Shown here: positions 59,553 through 64,000 of the stretch, one piece after another | Layout: each line of letters opens with the position of its first letter | Numbering within the stretch: position 1 is the stretch's first letter | Source: Hypholoma sublateritium FD-334 SS-4 | Taxonomy: Eukaryota; Basidiomycota; Agaricomycetes; Agaricales; Strophariaceae | DNA: 64,000 bases | Direction: 5' to 3' | Assembly (NCBI GenBank): GCA_000827495.1 | Contig: KN817544.1 | Span: 248,001 to 312,000 of the forward strand | Position numbers and translations under genes: made by a program | The notes under the pieces: generated by a model | Told to the model about the DNA's origin: nothing | Database searches by the model: none | The model's input: only the letters and a program-made list of their open reading frames with translations

Positions 59553-60350
59553 TGGTGCGCGATGATCTAATCTTCCACGCATTCAATTCATGTGCCTTTA
59601 GGTAAAACTACTTAAAGGATATATATCATAAGTTCAAGCAATAACAGATCCATGAGCAATATTAGTCTTACATCATCCTTGAAGGCATATCTTTCTAACT
59701 ATCTGATACAGAACAAGGTCATGTAGAAGAGCTGATTCGTCACTTTTAACCATCTTTACTATCATCTTCTATCAAAACCCATTTATTCTGATCGTCGAAC
59801 AGATTCTTTCTCCCATGCCGCAGTTGGTTTTTTTTTCGCTCGTCTCCCCGCAAGTGGTATGACCATCCCCGCAGCATATGACTATTTCCCGCGCTGTTCA
59901 CTTTCCGAAGTCTTGTTCACATCAACTGATACTGCTATTTTTTCGCAAGGGATTGTCTACAATCGATCCACCATAGCTCGCATGAAGCCACTTCAGATTC
60001 AATGTCTTCAATCTCGGTTAGATCTTCCACTCAAGCACTCACCTACAGTGAAATCCGATGAACAGTCTAAATTGTCTGGTGAAATTGCTATTTTTAGACC
60101 TGAATTCCCAAGACACACTGAAGCCATATGCGTTGCGTCCTGAGCTGGCTTTCCAAACCTCTACCGACGTCTTCCGACCAGATCTGGCGCGAAAGTGCCC
60201 TTGTTATGAACACTCAATCAACCTTCCTCGGGGTGCCATGCTATATCTGGCTGTTATGGAGTATCTTGTGCTTCACTCGACTATTTATTCAAGCGATGGG
60301 GTATCAGAGTGCTTGTGAACACCCGAGGTCTCGCTTGAGCCTGGTCGGAC
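59553..60350. other. Intergenic region before sedolisin B
   Basis: About 800 bases of A+T-rich sequence with a T-run at 59,828-59,836. A frame at 59859-60143 has no family resemblance. The sedolisin B promoter must lie here; no TATA box stands out. Confidence 0.35.
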
Positions 60351-63135
60351 ATGCATCGCGTTACTTCCCTCTTTCTCGTTACACTCGCAGGCATTGCCTT
60401 CGCGGTACCGTCGCCTCGTTCGACCCATGTCCTACATGAAAAACGGGCCATGGAGCCCGTGGACTGGATGAGGACGAGTCGTCTTGATGGCGATCATGTC
60501 CTTCCAATGCGCTTTGGACTCTCGCAACAGAACCTGCACTTGGTCGAAGAGATGTTGGCAAGTGTATCGCACCCCGAATCACCCAAGTATGGCCAGCACT
60601 ACTCTGCCGAGGAGATCATAGAGACCTTCAAGCCAAGCAACGAGACCATTGAGGCCGTGACCAACTGGCTTACGGACGCAGGTATCTCCCGCGATCGCCT
60701 TCGTCTGTCAATCAATAAAGGATGGATCCACGTTAACGCCAGCACGGCAGAAGTGGAGGATCTTCTCAAAACGGAATACCATATATACACCCACCCTTCT
60801 GGCGCTCAACAGCTCGGTAAATACTTGCAGAAATTTATCATGCAAAAAAATATGGCGTTGATTACATTTATTGTTAAGGATGCCACAATTATTCTGTGCC
60901 TGCTCATGTACAGGGGCACATCGACCTCATCAAGCCTACAGTTCAGTTCAACCACCGAGCAGGAGCAAACCTCGAGCGCAGAAGAGTCAAGCCCCTGCCC
61001 AATATCGTCAGCGGTCCTGTCGTCACCAGCACGGATGCATCTATACCTGCTAACTTGGCCAACTGCGACAGTCAAATAACCCTTGCTTGCCTGCGCGCCC
61101 TATACGGCATCGACTACACACCGGTAGCAACAGACAAGAATACATTCGGAATCGGTATGTTGATACAGAATTATTCTATTTTCTGGGTCTGATTATCTGT
61201 CGCCTATAGTTGAATTTACCCCTCAGGCTTTCCTTCCTGGGGACCTTGACCTGTTTTTCAAGTAAGCTGAACCCTTTGACCCAATTTTCTTATGAATTTG
61301 ACCTGTTTCTAAAACATAGGAATTTTGCCCCGAACATGGTCGGAGTCAGGCCGATCCCTGTTCTTATTGATGGGGCCGTTGTTCAGAATTTCTCTCAAAG
61401 CTTCAACTTCAACGGGGAAAGTGACCTTGATTTGCAATATGGGATGGGTTTGACTGCACCTCAGCCTGTTACCCTTCTCCAAACCGGTGATCTTTCACAG
61501 GGTCAGTGAGGTTTCTGTTAAACAGTCCTATTTAACAGTTAGACTCACGGGAAACTCAGGTGCTGGATTTGACAACTGGCTCGATGCCATCGATGGCTCA
61601 TTTTGCACCTTCGATGGAGGGGACGACCCTGAACAGGTTAGCTCTTGTCCGTTGAATATTTGGGCAATATATACTTAATCGTGCGCATGTAGGATGGAAT
61701 TTACCCCGATGCAGCTGGGTGTAAGTCTTTTTTAAACCTGGACGCACCTTTTATCTGAGCTATCATTAGCCCCGGATTCATGTGGGATTCTCGTACCTCC
61801 CAATGTCGTGTCAATTTCGTATGGACAGGACGAAGCCACCGCCAGTGCACACTATGCCAACAGGCAATGTACGGAATATGCTAAGGTAACCTTGGATGTT
61901 ATACCATAACGCTGGACCATAGCTCACAGGTCCAGCTTGGAATGCTAGGAACCACCGTTGTTTACAGCACTGGCGATGATGGTGTTGCTGGCTTCAATGA
62001 TGCTTGTCTGGATGTAAATGGTATGTATTTTATTGTTTCGCATTTGCATTGTAGATTCATAAACAATAAATGTAACACACAGACAACGAAGTTGGCACGG
62101 GCGGCACAACCTTCAATCCTGAATTTCCTGTAGGAGGCCCCTTATAACAGTCACCCAATACCGACTTATCTTTAAATATAGGCTACGTGCCCTTTCGTCA
62201 CGGCTGTCGGTGCAACTCAGATCAACCCAGGAAACACCGTCAATGACCCCGAAGGAGCATGTGAGCAGGTTATCTTTTCTGGAGGAGGATTCTCCAACAT
62301 TTTCGCGTAGGTGACATTTCTTTTGTACATTGCATGGTATCAGACTAACATAGTAATACATAGTATGCCATCGTATCAGGCACTTGCTGTCAGCGCATAT
62401 GAAAGTGCACACCTCAACCCATCTCCTTTCCTAGCCGGCACCTTCAACACTAGTGGCGTAAGTATCGGTTCAAACGTATCCAAGTCGCAACCAAATTCAT
62501 CTTGAAGGGCTGTAGTCGCGTGCATTTCCCGATATCTCCGCAAATGGGTAGGTGGTTATTCTGATAAATCAAGGTCATTGATTGACTTGTCTTACTATAG
62601 AGCGAATTATGTCATTGGTTAGTCGCGCGCTTTCCTTGATATTATGTTTGAAGGCTAATTGTGAAATAGGCATTGACGGCGTCCTTGGCTTGGTATTCGG
62701 CACGTCAGCCTCTGCACCTGTTGTTGCGTCTATGATAACCTTGATCAACGACGCTCGTATCGCAAGTGGGAAGGGACCAGTTGGATTTATCAACCACATC
62801 GTGCGTTTATTCTTGTGTGGCATATTCACTGAATCAACGAATCTTTTCCCATTAGCTGTACTCTCCTATATTCGCACCGGCTTTTAATGACATCACCATG
62901 GGAGGTAACCACGGATGCGGTATGTCTGTATATATTCTAAGTAGACTTCAAAAATTAACAGGTATATTCATCAACTTAGGCACCCCCGGATTCAATGCGT
63001 AAGTAGCAAATTTTCTTCCTTTTGGTTTATACTGATGCAACTCATAATCCTAGAACCAAAGGATGGGATCCAGTCACTGGTGTTGGTACACCCAACTTCC
63101 CTCGCCTTCTTGACATCTTCAAGTCTCTCCCTTGA
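60351..63135 (+). CDS. Sedolisin (S53) serine-carboxyl peptidase, copy B
   Basis: The protein starts with a signal peptide (MHRVTSLFLVTLAGIAFAVPSP) and a pro-kumamolisin domain (VLPMRFGLSQQNLHLVEEML, HPESPKYGQHYSAEEIIETF). Mature landmarks are YSVPAHVQGHIDLIKPTVQFNH, NCDSQITLACLRALYGIDYTP, FNGESDLDLQYGM (catalytic Glu, Asp), TVVYSTGDDGVAG (oxyanion Asp), FVTAVGATQINPGN, SRAFPDISAN, FGTSASAPVVASMITLINDAR (catalytic Ser), and the calcium site with NHGCGTPGF, KGWDPVTGVGTPNFPRL. All catalytic residues are present and no disabling change was found. The splice around 62,537-62,600 gives ISANANYVIG where the family usually has one more Gly, so that join is less sure. It is expected to be secreted and active at acid pH. 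It is the inverted paralogue of copy A, about 6.7 kb away. Confidence 0.88.
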
Positions 63136-63473
63136 AGAGGCTTGAACTATGTCAATTATTAACATAACTTCGAGTGGGGCCAAATAGTGTATTTTAAAGT
63201 ATCTCGACGTCTTGTAGTATCTTCATAAATGACTGTAGAATTGGAAAGACGGTATGGGATTGTGTAAGACATCTTTTGTTTTGTTAACTGGCCAGCCAGG
63301 TAACAGGTTGTTTTGCGTGTCGATATTTGGCCATGGTTGGTTCAGCAGGTCAGCCACGTCCGATTTTGAAATTGGCAGTGGCCTCATCACGATATTATCC
63401 TTCTCGCCAACGATCTCATGATCTTATAGTATCATTGCTGAATACTGCAAGAGACACTTACTATCTTACCCTT
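63136..63473. other. Spacer after sedolisin B
   Basis: About 340 bases. An in-frame ATG for the next gene exists at 63327, so part of this stretch could be coding. No other feature is seen. Confidence 0.35.
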
Positions 63474-64000
63474 ATGTCGACTGAAACTGCTCCAGAGTTG
63501 GCGGTGAGTACATGATACCGATTCATTGGATGAGTAACATCTCAGTCATGTCGACCAAACTCTTTAGCAAGCCTCGAGCAGTGGGCTCGACCGCGCATAC
63601 TCCGAAGAAACGGACGAATCACCATTTGGATCTAGCCTCGTTACACCCGAGGATGAAGGGGCTAACGTTTACAGGGGCATACATGAGCGCCTCGACACCG
63701 CGAAGTCGATCCTCGGTTACTTCGAAATGAAAGAGGTGCCACAAGAAGACAAAGGCACGGCGATTGTCAGCGAGGTGGTGAATATTGTAGAAGAGGCGAG
63801 AAAACCAGACCATGGCGAGCTCGTTGAGTCCACGAGCGAAAAGGACGACACGGCAAGCTCCACACTTCCTGACTACATCAGGTACTACACTACTGACATG
63901 ATACAGCAGAATCGCCCGGTTATGACCGCTCTAGATTCTATCAACTCGATGGCGTCGCCGGTCTTGACCTCTTCAAGTCAGGATTCTATTCATAAACCCG
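63474..64000 (+). CDS. 5' part of an unrecognised gene, runs off the window
   Basis: Exon 1 (63474-63503, MSTETAPELA) joins through a 64-base intron to exon 2, which starts at 63568 and stays open to the window end. An in-frame ATG at 63327 would lengthen the N-terminus by 49 residues. The visible protein is acidic, Ser- and Glu-rich (EETDESPFGSSLVTPEDEG), with an amphipathic stretch RLDTAKSILGYFEM and another at GTAIVSEVVNIVEEARKP, then LPDYIRYYTTDMIQQNRPV. No signal peptide or membrane helix appears. I do not recognise the family. Confidence 0.6.

Overview
The window looks like nuclear DNA of a filamentous basidiomycete, probably an Agaricomycete. Most genes are cut by many short GT-AG introns of about 45-70 bases, some exons are only 8-16 bases long, and the protein families are typical of mushroom-forming fungi (sedolisin peptidases, membrane-anchored GH5 exo-glucanase, a Zn2Cys6 factor, an ABCC pump). 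Every gene model was spliced by eye. For most of them the exon lengths sum to a multiple of three and rebuild recognisable domains, which is the main support for the models.

Layout. 2.3-5.8 kb (-): an intronless gene for a long disordered protein with two RING-type domains. 9.5-13.9 kb (+): an importin-7/8 (Sxm1/Nmd5) beta-karyopherin. About 14.6-26.5 kb: a visibly GC-rich island that carries actin-related protein Arp6 (-), a TANGO2/NRDE protein (+) and a Zn2Cys6 transcription factor (-), plus two sets of short tandem repeats. 26.6-28.9 kb (+): a PTDSS2-type phosphatidylserine synthase. 30.3-31.4 kb (+): KIN17. 34.9-38.7 kb (+): a GH5 glucan 1,3-beta-glucosidase with 23 exons. 39.3-46.2 kb (-): a full ABCC transporter. 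46.8-48.1 kb (+): a decayed NOP56 copy. 48.4-49.9 kb (-): an Old Yellow Enzyme. 50.8-53.6 kb (-) and 60.4-63.1 kb (+): two sedolisin (S53) peptidases in opposite orientation. Between them lie HIS1 (-), a conserved fungal protein with DXO/Rai1-like motifs (+), and a frameshifted multi-pass membrane protein (+). At 63.5 kb a gene of unknown function starts and runs off the end.

There is no operon-like or cluster logic. The set is mostly housekeeping (nuclear import, chromatin remodelling, phospholipid synthesis, histidine synthesis, RNA/DNA metabolism) with secretory and stress functions (peptidases, glucanase, pump, ene-reductase) in the right half. Pairs share divergent intergenic regions (arp6/TANGO2, Zn2Cys6/PSS, HIS1/DXO-like). 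The right half shows local turnover: a duplicated inverted peptidase, one unprocessed pseudogene and one recently broken gene.

The observations most worth following are the possible link of the widespread 'geranylgeranyl pyrophosphate synthetase'-labelled fungal family to the DXO/Rai1 decapping nucleases, the animal-type base-exchange phosphatidylserine synthase in a fungus, the NOP56 pseudogene, and the repeat that supplies the stop codon of the TANGO2 gene. Several intergenic stretches of 1-3.7 kb hold no gene I can support.
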